Source of the DNA: Rhodococcus sp. 4CII
GTDB lineage: Bacteria; Actinomycetota; Actinomycetes; Mycobacteriales; Mycobacteriaceae
Length of the DNA: 64,000 nt
Reading direction: 5' to 3'
Assembly: GCF_014256275.1 (NCBI RefSeq)
Contig: NZ_JACCFE010000004.1
Coordinates: 186,001-250,000 of the forward strand
Shown: piece after piece, positions 26,324-35,215 of the stretch
How positions within the stretch are numbered: position 1 is the first letter of the stretch
Layout: every line of letters begins with the position of its first letter
Made by a program: the position numbers and the translations under genes
Notes under the pieces: generated by a model
The model's input: the letters and a program-made list of their open reading frames with translations, nothing else
Told to the model about the DNA's origin: nothing
Databases searched by the model: none

Positions 26324-26869
26324 ATGGCCTTCGCTGGCAATGTGGACGAGTTGGCCCTGCTGCAGGCGGTCCGGTTGAAAGAGCAGGTCAGCGCGGCTGT
26401 TCTGGACGAGCATCTCGGTGTGAGCGCCGCGTCCGCGCAGGCCGCCTACGACGCGCTGCTGACCCAGGGCAAGGCGCGGGAAGTCTCGGAGGGCCGGATC
26501 GGTCTGACCGAGGCCGGACTGTCGGAGCTCGAGGATCAGCTCGACGCCGAGCGGGTGTCCATCGACGAGGACTCCATCGCGGAGGTGTACGAGAGCTTCG
26601 TGCCGTTCCATGAGGAGTTCGTCGGACTGATCGATTCGGCCGACGCCGATCAGCTGGCCGACCTGGACCGCCGGGCGTCGGTCGTGTTCGACGACCTGTC
26701 GGCGTTCGTGCCCCGGTTGTCCCGCTACCAGGACCTGTTCGCCGACGCCCTCGCGAAAGTGGCTGCGGGGGAGACGAAGTGGATCTCGGAACCCGTGATC
26801 GACTCGTACGCCACCGTGTGGACCGAACTCCGCAAGGAGCTGCTCGGCGCGTCCGGCACCGCCGAGTGA
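26324..26869 (+). CDS. conserved hypothetical, winged-helix-like N-terminus
   Basis: This 181-residue acidic, soluble protein has no signal peptide or membrane segment. The first 70 residues (LLQAVRLKEQVSAAVLDEHLGVSAASAQAAYDALLTQGKAREVSEGRIGLTEAGLSELE) look like a winged helix-turn-helix with a wing strand. The rest (VYESFVPFHEEFVGLIDSADADQLADLDRRASVVFDDLSAFVPRLSRYQDLFADALAKV) is helical and resembles regions of regulators that sense effector by helix packing. I do not recognise a named family. It is followed by a strong hairpin, so it forms its own transcription unit. Confidence 0.75.
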   Translation: MAFAGNVDELALLQAVRLKEQVSAAVLDEHLGVSAASAQAAYDALLTQGKAREVSEGRIGLTEAGLSELEDQLDAERVSIDEDSIAEVYESFVPFHEEFVGLIDSADADQLADLDRRASVVFDDLSAFVPRLSRYQDLFADALAKVAAGETKWISEPVIDSYATVWTELRKELLGASGTAE

Positions 26870-26877
26870 CGTGACAC

Positions 26878-26911
26878 GCGTCACCACCCCCCTATTCGGG
26901 GGTGGTGACGC
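26878..26911. terminator. 14-bp GC-rich hairpin
   Basis: GCGTCACCACCCCC (26878-26891), loop CTATTC, then GGGGGTGGTGACGC (26898-26911) form a perfect 14-bp stem directly after the 26324 gene. This is a probable intrinsic-type terminator without an extended U tract. Confidence 0.8.
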
Positions 26912-26989
26912 AGTGAGCCGGATCACTACTTTTCCTCTCATCCGGGATACGCCCACCAGGGTGTTCCCCACGGACCACGGAGGAATCGA

Positions 26990-28330
26990 GTGACCACAGT
27001 CTCCAACTCGGGTGCGGGCGCCCCCCATGCCCCCACACCGGTGCGCCAGGGCGGTACCAGTGTCCGCAAGGTGGCCATCGCCAGCGGCATCGGCACGACC
27101 ATCGAGTTCTACGACTTCTTCATCTACGGCACCGCCGCAGCCCTGGTGTTCCCCACGGTGTTCTTTCCCGCCCTCGGCTCCACCGCCGGCACCGTCGCCT
27201 CCTTCGCGACCTTCGCCGTCGCGTTCGTCGCCAGGCCCGTGGGTGCGATGCTGTTCGGCCACTACGGTGACCGGATCGGACGTAAGAAGACGCTGATCTC
27301 CACGCTCATCCTGATGGGTGTCTCGACGTTCCTGATCGGCCTGCTGCCCGGTGCCGCGACGATCGGGGTCGCGGCCCCGATCCTGCTGGTGCTGCTGCGT
27401 TTCGGTCAGGGATTCGCCGTCGGCGGCGAGTGGGCGGGCGCCACACTGCTGACGGCGGAGTACGCACCCCCGGGCAAGCGCGGTCTCTACGCGATGTTCC
27501 CGCAACTCGGCCCCGCGGTGGCCTTCATCCTCTCCAGTGCCACGTTCCTCGTCACCGGCACCCTGCTCGGCGACACCAACGAGGTCTTCCTCGAGTACGG
27601 GTGGCGGATTCCCTTCCTGTTCAGTGCCGTCCTGGTCGGCATCGGCCTCTACATGCGGCTGGCGATCGAGGAGACACCGGTGTTCCGCGCGGCCCAGCTG
27701 GCCGACCGTGCCGACGCGACCCCGCGGAGCCTCCCGCTGATGGACGCCTGGCGGTACCAGACCAAGGAGATCCTCCTCTCGGCCGGCGCGCTCGCCACAC
27801 TGTTCGCGTTCTTCTACATGGGCACAGCGTTTCTCACCAGCTACGGCACCAAGACCCTCGGGTTCGGCCGCCCGTTCGTGCTGACGGTCGGGATCGCCTC
27901 GGCCGTGGTCTTCGGATTCACGATCGTCGTCTCCGCTCTGTACTCGGATCGGATCGGGCGTCGGCGGGTCATCATGATCTCCTGCGGACTGGCCGTCGTG
28001 TGGGCGCTCGCGCTGTTCCCGCTGCTCGACACCGGTTCACCCGTCGCGTTCACGATCGGCGTGATGGTCACGCTCGCCATCTTCGGAATCGCGTACGGCC
28101 CCTGCGGGGCTCTGCTTCCGGAAATGTTCCAGACGCGCTACCGCTACACCGGCGCCGGACTCGGCTACAACCTCGCCGGCGTGCTCGGCGGTGCCGTGCC
28201 GCCGCTGATCGCCGCACCGCTGGCGTCCGCGTACGGCAGCGCCGCGATCGGCGTGATGCTCGCCGTCCTCGGCGTGGTCAGCCTGCTGTGCACGAAGGCC
28301 CTGGTGGAAACGAAAGACGACGCGCTCTGA
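26990..28330 (+). CDS. MFS transporter, metabolite:H+ symporter (MHS) type
   Basis: This 446-residue protein from GTG 26990 (GGAGGAA site upstream) has about 12 hydrophobic segments. MHS-subfamily hallmarks are present: SGIGTTIEFYDFFIYGTAAAL at the first helix, GHYGDRIGRKKTL between helices 2 and 3, RFGQGFAVGGEWAGATLLTAEYAP at helix 4, and a central loop near EETPVFRAAQ. Family members import shikimate, alpha-ketoglutarate, betaine or aromatic acids. The cargo here is unknown. The following acyl-CoA ligase in the same direction suggests uptake of an organic acid that is then activated. Confidence 0.9.
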   Translation: MTTVSNSGAGAPHAPTPVRQGGTSVRKVAIASGIGTTIEFYDFFIYGTAAALVFPTVFFPALGSTAGTVASFATFAVAFVARPVGAMLFGHYGDRIGRKKTLISTLILMGVSTFLIGLLPGAATIGVAAPILLVLLRFGQGFAVGGEWAGATLLTAEYAPPGKRGLYAMFPQLGPAVAFILSSATFLVTGTLLGDTNEVFLEYGWRIPFLFSAVLVGIGLYMRLAIEETPVFRAAQLADRADATPRSLPLMDAWRYQTKEILLSAGALATLFAFFYMGTAFLTSYGTKTLGFGRPFVLTVGIASAVVFGFTIVVSALYSDRIGRRRVIMISCGLAVVWALALFPLLDTGSPVAFTIGVMVTLAIFGIAYGPCGALLPEMFQTRYRYTGAGLGYNLAGVLGGAVPPLIAAPLASAYGSAAIGVMLAVLGVVSLLCTKALVETKDDAL

Positions 28331-28491
28331 CAGGGCCGGCGAGGGGTGTCCGGACTTCGCACAGATACCGGCGCCCCTCGCCGTGCAGTATGCCCTGGAT
28401 CACATCAACCAAGAGTAAGTTCGACCGCGGAAGGGCCTTCGGGTCTGCCCGTCCCGTAGGTGCCCGAACGGGCTCCTGGAGAGGAAGAGTG

Positions 28492-30132
28492 ATGACAACC
28501 CCGCTTCCCAGCTACACCAACGGCGTGTGGGACGCCCCGATGCTCGGCGACACCATCGGAGACAACTTCGACCGGACCGTGGCAGCCCACGGTGATCGTG
28601 ACGCCCTGGTCGACCGGCCCTCGGGGCGGCGGTGGACGTACGCGGAGCTGAGGCGGGACGTCGACGCCGCGGCGGCGGGGTTGCTGAAGCGGGGTATCGG
28701 GAAGGGCGACCGGGTGGGGATCTGGGCGCCGAACTGCCCGGAGTGGACGCTGATCCAGTTCGCGACGGCCAAGATCGGCGCCGTGCTCGTCAACATCAAC
28801 CCCGCCTACCGGGCGCACGAGTTGAAGTATGTGCTCGATCAGGCCGGTATCCGTCTGCTGGTGTCGGCGCCCGAGTTCAAGTCCTCCGACTACGCGGCCA
28901 TGATCGAGGAGGTCCGGCCCCAGTGCCCCGACCTCGAGATGGTGGTGCTCCTCGGCAGTGCCGAGTGGAGCCGGCTGGCGTCGGACGGCATGGCTGCGCA
29001 CGCCGCCGACCCGTCCCTGCTGCCTGCCGCGCAGGCGGCCCTGTCCTCGGACGACCCGATCAATATCCAATACACCTCGGGGACAACCGGATTCCCCAAG
29101 GGTGCGACGCTCAGCCACCACAACATCCTGAACAACGGGTACTTCGTCGGCGAGCTGTGCCACTACACGGAGAACGACCGCGTCTGCATCCCGGTGCCGT
29201 TCTACCACTGCTTCGGCATGGTGATGGGCAACCTGGCCTGCACGAGTCACGGCGCGACCATGGTCATCCCCGGGCCGTCCTTCGACCCGAAAGCCACGCT
29301 GCAAGCCGTCGAAGCGGAGAAGTGCACGTCGCTGTACGGGGTGCCGACGATGTTCATCGCCGAACTCGCCGAACCGGACTTCGCATCGTTCGACCTGTCG
29401 AGCCTGCGGACCGGAATCATGGCCGGATCACCCTGCCCGGTGGAGGTGATGAAGCAGGTCATCGAACAGATGGGGATGGCCGAGGTCTCCATCTGTTACG
29501 GCATGACCGAGACGTCGCCGGTGTCGTTGCAGACCCGGTCGGACGACACGATCGATCAGCGCGTGTCGACGGTCGGCCGGGTCGGCCCGCATCTCGAGGT
29601 CAAGATCGTCGATCCGGCAACGGGGTTGACCGTTCCGCGGGGCACGCCGGGCGAGCTCTGCACCCGGGGTTACTCGGTCATGCTCGGGTACTGGAACAAC
29701 CCGGAGAAGACCGCCGAAGCGATCGACGCCGGACGATGGATGCACACCGGCGACATCGGTGTGATGGATTCCGACGGCTACGTCGCGATCACCGGGCGGA
29801 TCAAGGACATGGTCATCCGCGGCGGCGAGAACGTCTATCCCCGCGAGATCGAGGAGTTCCTGTACACGCATCCGGACATCCTCGACGCACAGGTCATCGG
29901 GGTGCCGGACGCGAAGTACGGCGAGGAACTGATGGTGTGGGTGCGGATGAAGGACGGTACCGAACCCCTGGACGCGGCGAAGGTGCGCGAATTCTGCACC
30001 GGAAAGCTCGCCCACTACAAGATCCCGAAATACGTGCACGTCGTCGACGAGTTCCCGATGACGGTGACGGGCAAGGTGCGCAAGGTCGAGATGCGCGAGC
30101 AGTCTCTCGACCTTTTGATCGGGCGCACCTGA
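28492..30132 (+). CDS. AMP-forming acyl-CoA synthetase (FadD-like)
   Basis: This 546-residue protein has all ANL-family motifs: P-loop YTSGTTGFPKGATLSHHN (A3), YGMTETSP (A5), GYWNN and MHTGDIG (A7), GRIKDMVIRGGENVYPREIEEFL (A8) and the A10 Lys in PMTVTGKVRKVEM. The ATG at 28492 follows GAGAGGAAGAG. Upstream in-frame codons overlap the transporter gene out of frame and are not used. The sequence type fits a medium-chain fatty acyl-CoA synthetase. It may activate acids imported by the MHS transporter or made by the chn pathway. Confidence 0.9.
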   Translation: MTTPLPSYTNGVWDAPMLGDTIGDNFDRTVAAHGDRDALVDRPSGRRWTYAELRRDVDAAAAGLLKRGIGKGDRVGIWAPNCPEWTLIQFATAKIGAVLVNINPAYRAHELKYVLDQAGIRLLVSAPEFKSSDYAAMIEEVRPQCPDLEMVVLLGSAEWSRLASDGMAAHAADPSLLPAAQAALSSDDPINIQYTSGTTGFPKGATLSHHNILNNGYFVGELCHYTENDRVCIPVPFYHCFGMVMGNLACTSHGATMVIPGPSFDPKATLQAVEAEKCTSLYGVPTMFIAELAEPDFASFDLSSLRTGIMAGSPCPVEVMKQVIEQMGMAEVSICYGMTETSPVSLQTRSDDTIDQRVSTVGRVGPHLEVKIVDPATGLTVPRGTPGELCTRGYSVMLGYWNNPEKTAEAIDAGRWMHTGDIGVMDSDGYVAITGRIKDMVIRGGENVYPREIEEFLYTHPDILDAQVIGVPDAKYGEELMVWVRMKDGTEPLDAAKVREFCTGKLAHYKIPKYVHVVDEFPMTVTGKVRKVEMREQSLDLLIGRT

Positions 30133-30218
30133 CCCGCCTCGTCACCTGGTCCGCAGCAACGTCGCGACGGTGTCGAACAGCGTGTGTTCCAGTTCGGGCG
30201 TCGACACGGGGCGGCGCT

Positions 30219-30803
30219 TCACCCCAGCGTCCCGGTGATCGCGTCGAGCCCGGCGGCCGCACACGCCTGATCCCGCATTCCGTCGGGAGCGCCGCCGACG
30301 CCGATTCCCGCGATCGACCCGCCGGCCGACTTCACGCTCACCCCGCCGGCGAGGAACAACGTGCCGGGAAGGTCGGCGACCGTCGCGCCGTCGCCCTTGG
30401 CCCGTTCGCTCAGATCACTGGTGTTCGCGCCGAACGCGGCAGCGGTGTACGCCTTCTGACGCGCCGCCTCCACGGTGTGCTGAGCGGCATTGTCCCCGCG
30501 CAACATCGCCTGCACGTTGCCGGCGCGATCGACCACCGACACGGTGACGAACCCGAGCCCGTCGGCCTGGCACTTCGCGAGCGCCGCCTGCGCTGCGGCC
30601 TGCGCAGTGCCGATACCGAGACGGTTCTGGCTCACCACGCCGTCCGCACCGTCGATCGCGGCCGGCGCGGCGGCGGTCGCCACCGGAATGGACGTCGGAC
30701 TCGCCTCGTCGGACGCGGACGTGCCGCACGCCGAGGTGGCGACGATCGCGGCGAGCGGGACGGTGATCGCCAGAATGCGGGGCAGGCGGTGGAAGGTGCG
30801 CAT
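30219..30803 (-). CDS. GlcG/HbpS-family haem-binding-like lipoprotein
   Basis: This 194-residue protein starts at ATG 30803 (MRTFHRLPRILAITV). The signal peptide ends in a lipobox (ATSACG), so the mature Cys is lipid-anchored outside the membrane. The rest is the GlcG/HbpS (DUF336) fold: LGIGTAQAAAQAALAKCQADGLGFVTVSVVDRAGNVQAMLRGDNA ... LPGTLFLAGGVSVKSAGGSIAGIGVGGAPDGMRDQACAAAGLDAI. Members bind haem or cobalamin-like ligands or modulate sensor kinases. The function here is unknown. Its upstream region is cut by the IS4 element 65 bp from the start. Confidence 0.85.
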   Translation of the reverse strand: MRTFHRLPRILAITVPLAAIVATSACGTSASDEASPTSIPVATAAAPAAIDGADGVVSQNRLGIGTAQAAAQAALAKCQADGLGFVTVSVVDRAGNVQAMLRGDNAAQHTVEAARQKAYTAAAFGANTSDLSERAKGDGATVADLPGTLFLAGGVSVKSAGGSIAGIGVGGAPDGMRDQACAAAGLDAITGTLG

Positions 30804-30868
30804 CGGAGGGCCTTTCGGATGTATGTACTTCACGGCTACCCGTAACACCCTGCGGTGTTGCGGGTTTT

Positions 30869-32328
30869 ACCGCAATACCGTTCAGTTAGTGCGGGTTGCG
30901 TTACGATGAGGTGTGCCTCGGAGTGGATGGGTGAAACCGGTCTCGGATCGGCGGTTGTCGGATGTGGTGTCGGTGGGGTTGTTGACCAGGGTGTTTCCCG
31001 CGTCCCTGGTCGATGAGGTGATCGCGGAATGCGGGCGGACCGAGCAGCGCAGTAGGTCGTTGACCGCTCGCGTGACGGCGTATTTCTCGATCGGGATGGC
31101 ATTGAATTCGCAAGGCTCCTACGAGGAGGTCTTCGAGCAGCTCACCGACGGTTTGTCGTGGTCGTCGGGATGGTCGCAGTCCTGGTCGTCGCCGACGAAA
31201 TCGGCGATCTTCCAGGCCCGGTCCCGGCTGGGGCACGAACCGGTGCGGGAGCTGTTCCGCCGTGTCGCACGACCGCTCGCCGACGCGGATACACCCGGAT
31301 CCTGGCTCGCCGGGCGCCGGTTGGTGGCCCTCGACGGGACCTGCCTCGACCTGCCCGACACCCCGGCCAACGCCGAGCATTTCGGGCGGCCCGGATCGAG
31401 TCGCGGCGAGAAGTCCGCGTTCCCGCAGGCACGATTGGTGGCCCTCGCCGAATGCGGCACCCACGCGGTCTTCGACGCCGCGATCGGACCGTGCCGCACC
31501 TCCGAGCGGGAGCTCGCGCACGATCTGTTCGACACCCTCGAACCGGGAATGCTGCTGCTCGCCGACCGCAGCCTGTACGGATTCGACATGTGGACCCGGG
31601 CCGCCGCCACCGGCGCCGACCTACTGTGGCGGGTCACATCGACCCTCTCACCTCGCCACCTCGAGACCCTCGACGACGGATCCTGGCTGGCACAGATCGT
31701 CCCCACCTCCGGAAAGAATCGGCAGCAGCGCACACCACTGACGGTGCGCGTGATCGACTACACCCTCGACGACGGGCGGGGAAACCCTGAGCAGTACCGG
31801 CTGCTGACCACCATCCTCGACCCCGCCGACGCATCCGCGGAAGAACTCGCCCTCGCCTACGCCCAACGCTGGGAGATCGAGAACACCTTCGACGAACTCA
31901 AAACCCACCAACGCGGGCCGCGAGCGGTCCTGCGGTCGAAATCCCCACCGCTGGTCGAGCAGGAAATCTGGGGGCACCTGTGCTGCCACTACGCCATCCG
32001 CACCCTGATGCGCGACGCCGCGACCGCCGGCAGTCACGACCGAAGACCGGATGTCCTTCGTCGCCGCCCTGCGGATCACCCGACGATCCCTGTCCCACAG
32101 CTCTTTTTCCCCCTCATAACCACCACGCCGCCACCCGATTGTGGAATCAGGGCATCGCCAAACTCCTGCGCCGCATCAACCCAGCACGCCGACACCGCGC
32201 CAACCCCCGCGTCGTCAAACGCAAAGTCCTCAAATGGCCCGCCAAACGCGCACACCACCAACACCATCCACAACCCACTCAACCGCCGAAATGCACATCC
32301 TTGTTCACTAACTGAACGGTATTGCGGT
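30869..32328 (+). mobile_element. IS4-family element
   Basis: Perfect inverted repeats of over 20 bp bound the element (30870-30891 and 32306-32327; both contain TAACTGAACGGTATTGCGG in one orientation). I find no matching target duplication. The right flank is a truncated IS256 and the left is the lipoprotein promoter, so a deletion or recombination followed insertion. Confidence 0.85.
30913..32316 (+). pseudogene. IS4-family transposase, 3' end frameshifted
   Basis: From GTG 30913 the DDE transposase reads intact through the first Asp (LVALDGTCLDLPDTPAN), the second (LLLADRSLYGFDMW) and the Glu box (YAQRWEIENTFDELKTHQRG), so all catalytic residues are in frame. Near 32035 the expected EDRMSFVAALRITRRSLSHSSFSP moves to another frame, so the C-terminal 90 residues are scrambled. 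It may retain partial activity. More likely it is a decayed or mis-sequenced copy. Confidence 0.85.
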
Positions 32329-32602
32329 TAAAGGAGAGACTCAACAAGGAGATCCGGCGGCGGACCGATGTCGTCGGGATCTTCCCCGACCGCACCGCCC
32401 TCATCCGGCTCGTCGGCGCAGTCCTGGCCGAACAGCACGACGAATGGATCGAAGCCCGCCGCTACCTCGGTCTCGACGTGCTGGCCCGCTCCCGCGGAAC
32501 CCACACACCATCCGAACCCGCCGAGGAGGTGACACCGGCGGCCCTGACCGCATAACCACCAGCCGAGGAATCACACGACGACGTCGTACACCACCTCACG
32601 GG
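32329..32602 (+). pseudogene. IS256-family transposase (type B) 3' end fragment
   Basis: ERLNKEIRRRTDVVGIFPDRTALIRLVGAVLAEQHDEW to the stop at 32555 repeats the C-terminus of the IS256 transposase at 55264, including the terminal inverted repeat (to about 32602). The N-terminal 330 residues are missing and the fragment starts right at the IS4 right end. Confidence 0.9.
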
Positions 32603-32858
32603 ACTTGACCCCCGCCCGACCTGGTGCCGACGGGCAAGTTCTCGAATCGATAACTCCTCAACCCGCGCGTCACGCCGAATCCGAGCAAACAGCTCCACGG
32701 GAATCCTCATCACTGCCCTTCAATGCTGGCGGCATAAACCAGATGCCACCACCACTGAACCGGGCTCAGCTCAAACCGTCACCACCACCACGGCGAGTCG
32801 AAGATGGGCTCAGATCAAACCGTCACAGTGGTCCCGAATCAAGCTGTCATAGTCAACA
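32603..32858 (-). mobile_element. IS21-family left end with istA start
   Basis: The outer end TGTTGACTATGACAGC (complement at 32858) and internal repeats of TGACGGTTTGATCTGAGCCC type (near 32770 and 32815) match the multiple terminal repeats of IS21 elements. IstA begins at about 32713 (MMRIPVELFARIRRDARVEELSIRELARRHQVGR, a helix-turn-helix) and is cut after 34 residues by the IS256 fragment. Confidence 0.75.
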
Positions 32859-34150
32859 CTTACGACCTGATGGCCCACCGACGATGCGGATCGCAAGGGA
32901 CTGTCGGGATAACGGTTGAACTGGATCTGGCCGACACGCCGAGTTAGCTTGGCGAGAAGGCAAGACAATGACCGAAACACTCGATCCTATGGATCAGACG
33001 AAGATTGACCACCAGAAGCTGGCCCAACAACTGTTGGCGCAGGCGAAAGCCGAGGGTGTCGAGCTGGTCGGCCCAAACGGACTGCTCAACCAGCTCACCG
33101 CGAACGTCCTGGAAACCGCACTCGAAGCCGAGATGGACGAGCACCTCGGCTACGAGAAACACCACGTCACGGGGCGAAACGGCGAAAACTCCCGGAATGG
33201 GAGGCGGACGAAGACCGTGCTCACCGAAATCGGACCGGTACAGATCCAGGTTCCACGGGACACTGATGCCTCGTTCGACCCGCAGATCGTCAGGAAACGG
33301 CAGCGACGCCTGACCGGGGTCGACGAGATCATTCTGTCCCTCTCGGCGAAAGGCCTGACCACGGGGGAAGTCGCGGCACACTTCGACGACGTCTACGGCG
33401 CATCGGTCTCCAAGGAGACCATCAGCAAGATCACCGACAAGGTCCTCACGGAGATGACCGAATGGTCCGTCCGCCCCCTCGACCCGGTGTATCCAGTGAT
33501 GTTCATCGATGCCATCCACGTCAAGATCCGCGACGGTCAGGTCGCCAACCGGCCCGTCTACGTCGCGGTCGGCGTCACTACCGCCGGGCAACGCGACATC
33601 CTCGGACTGTGGGCAGGTGACGGTGGTGAGGGCGCCAAGTTCTGGCTCGCCGTCCTGACGGAAATTCGCAACCGCGGGGTCACCGACGTGTGCATCGCCG
33701 TCTGCGACGGACTCAAGGGGCTACCCGACGCGATCACGACCGTGTGGCCACGAACCGTGGTCCAGACCTGCCTGATCCACCTGCTGCGCAACACCTTCCG
33801 TTACGCATCACGCCAGTACTGGGACGAGATGTCACGGGACCTGCGGCCGATATACACCGCAGTCAACGAGACCGCGGCCAAGGAGCAGTTCACCGAGTTT
33901 GCCGGCAAATGGGGCCCGAAGTATCCGGCGATCGTCCGCCTGTGGGAGAGCGCCTGGAGCGAGTTCGTGCCGTTCCTCGACTACGACCCCGAGATCCGCC
34001 GGGTCATTTGCTCGACGAACGCGATCGAGTCCCTCAACGCGCGCTACCGACGGTCGGTGCGGGCGAGGGGACACTTCCTATTAGTTACGTGGAATCAGAA
34101 CGAGGCTGGAACGATCTCGGCCAAGGAAACCACGGAACTGGGAGGCAGGC

Positions 34151-35215
34151 TTGGGAACGGTGGTGCTGGAGGAGAAGTGGCCGGTGCTCGGCAGACACGA
34201 ACGCGCGGCAGGCTGGTTGCGAGTGTGGGTCGATCTGGGTCGAGCACCGCGGACGATCGACGCGTATGCGCGCGGGCTGGCGGAGTTCCTGCAGGTCTGT
34301 GAGGACCATGGCATCGACCCGGTCGCCGCGAACCGGGCGGATGTCGCGGTGTTCGTTCGCGAGCTGACCGGGCGGGCCAGCCGTCGCGGCAGGAACGTGG
34401 TGTCGATCGATTCCGGGTGTGGATTGGCAAATGCCACGATCCAGCAGCGGCTGGTGCCGGTGCGGTTATTTTTCGACTTTTTGGTGGAGGAAGGTGTTCG
34501 GGAATCTAATCCTGTTGGTCGAGGCAGGTATACGCCAGGGCGGAAGTGGGGTGGACAGCAGCGTGGCCTGGTGCCACGGCTCGTGAAACTTCCGTGGATT
34601 CCAACCGAGCAGCAGTGGCTCGACATCCTCGCCGTCGCCGCGGCCGAGCCGCCGCGTAACCGGCTGATGCTCGCACTGGCCTACGACGCCGCGCTGCGCC
34701 GCGAGGAGTTGTGCTCCCTGCGCACCGACGACCTGGATCCAGCTCGTCGGATGTTACGAGTGCGGGCGGAGACGACGAAGAACCGGCTCGAGCGAATAGT
34801 GCCGTATTCGGCGCCAACCGGGGTGTTGCTGCAAAAGTATTTGACGCATCGAGCGACCATAAGCCAGGCCCGAGGACCGCTGTTTCTGTCCGAGTCACGC
34901 CGCAACCATGCCGATCCGTTGAGTTTGTGGACATGGTCGAAAGTGGTGCGACGCATCGCAGTCGATGCGGGAGTGCCGCAGTTCTCCACCCACACGACCC
35001 GGCATCTGTGCTTGACGGACCTGGCACGGACGGGTTGGGAACTACACGCGATCGCCACCTTCGCCGGACATCGCAGCACCGAAACCACACTCACCTATAT
35101 CCACCTGTCCGGGCGGGAGCTGGCCGACAAGCTCGCTCTCGGCATGAACCACATCCACTCATGGCGGGTGGAGATGCTGGCTCGCCTCGACGAGCAGGAG
35201 ACCAGTCGCCGATGA
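34151..35215 (+). CDS. TnpA-like tyrosine recombinase
   Basis: This 354-residue protein has an N-terminal SAM-like core-binding domain (RTIDAYARGLAEFLQVCEDHGIDP) and a catalytic domain with Arg in YDAALRREELCSLRTDDL, Lys-containing beta hairpin TTKNRLERIVPYS, HTTRHLCLTDLARTGWELHAIATFAGHRSTETTLTYIHLSG (His-x-x-Arg, His/Gly, Tyr). It is intact. Its stop overlaps the start of the next gene by ATGA. The start is 72 bp inside the element. Confidence 0.87.
   Translation: MGTVVLEEKWPVLGRHERAAGWLRVWVDLGRAPRTIDAYARGLAEFLQVCEDHGIDPVAANRADVAVFVRELTGRASRRGRNVVSIDSGCGLANATIQQRLVPVRLFFDFLVEEGVRESNPVGRGRYTPGRKWGGQQRGLVPRLVKLPWIPTEQQWLDILAVAAAEPPRNRLMLALAYDAALRREELCSLRTDDLDPARRMLRVRAETTKNRLERIVPYSAPTGVLLQKYLTHRATISQARGPLFLSESRRNHADPLSLWTWSKVVRRIAVDAGVPQFSTHTTRHLCLTDLARTGWELHAIATFAGHRSTETTLTYIHLSGRELADKLALGMNHIHSWRVEMLARLDEQETSRR

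Noticed and set aside
27430..28491. 900-residue ORF 27430-30132 that starts inside the transporter gene
   Set aside because: The first 354 codons are out of frame with the MHS transporter and have no homology. The real start of the acyl-CoA synthetase is ATG 28492 with a good ribosome site.
34711..35211. N-terminal extension of the large recombinase (930-residue ORF)
   Set aside because: It overlaps the upstream recombinase gene in another frame. The ATGA overlap at 35212 is the natural start.
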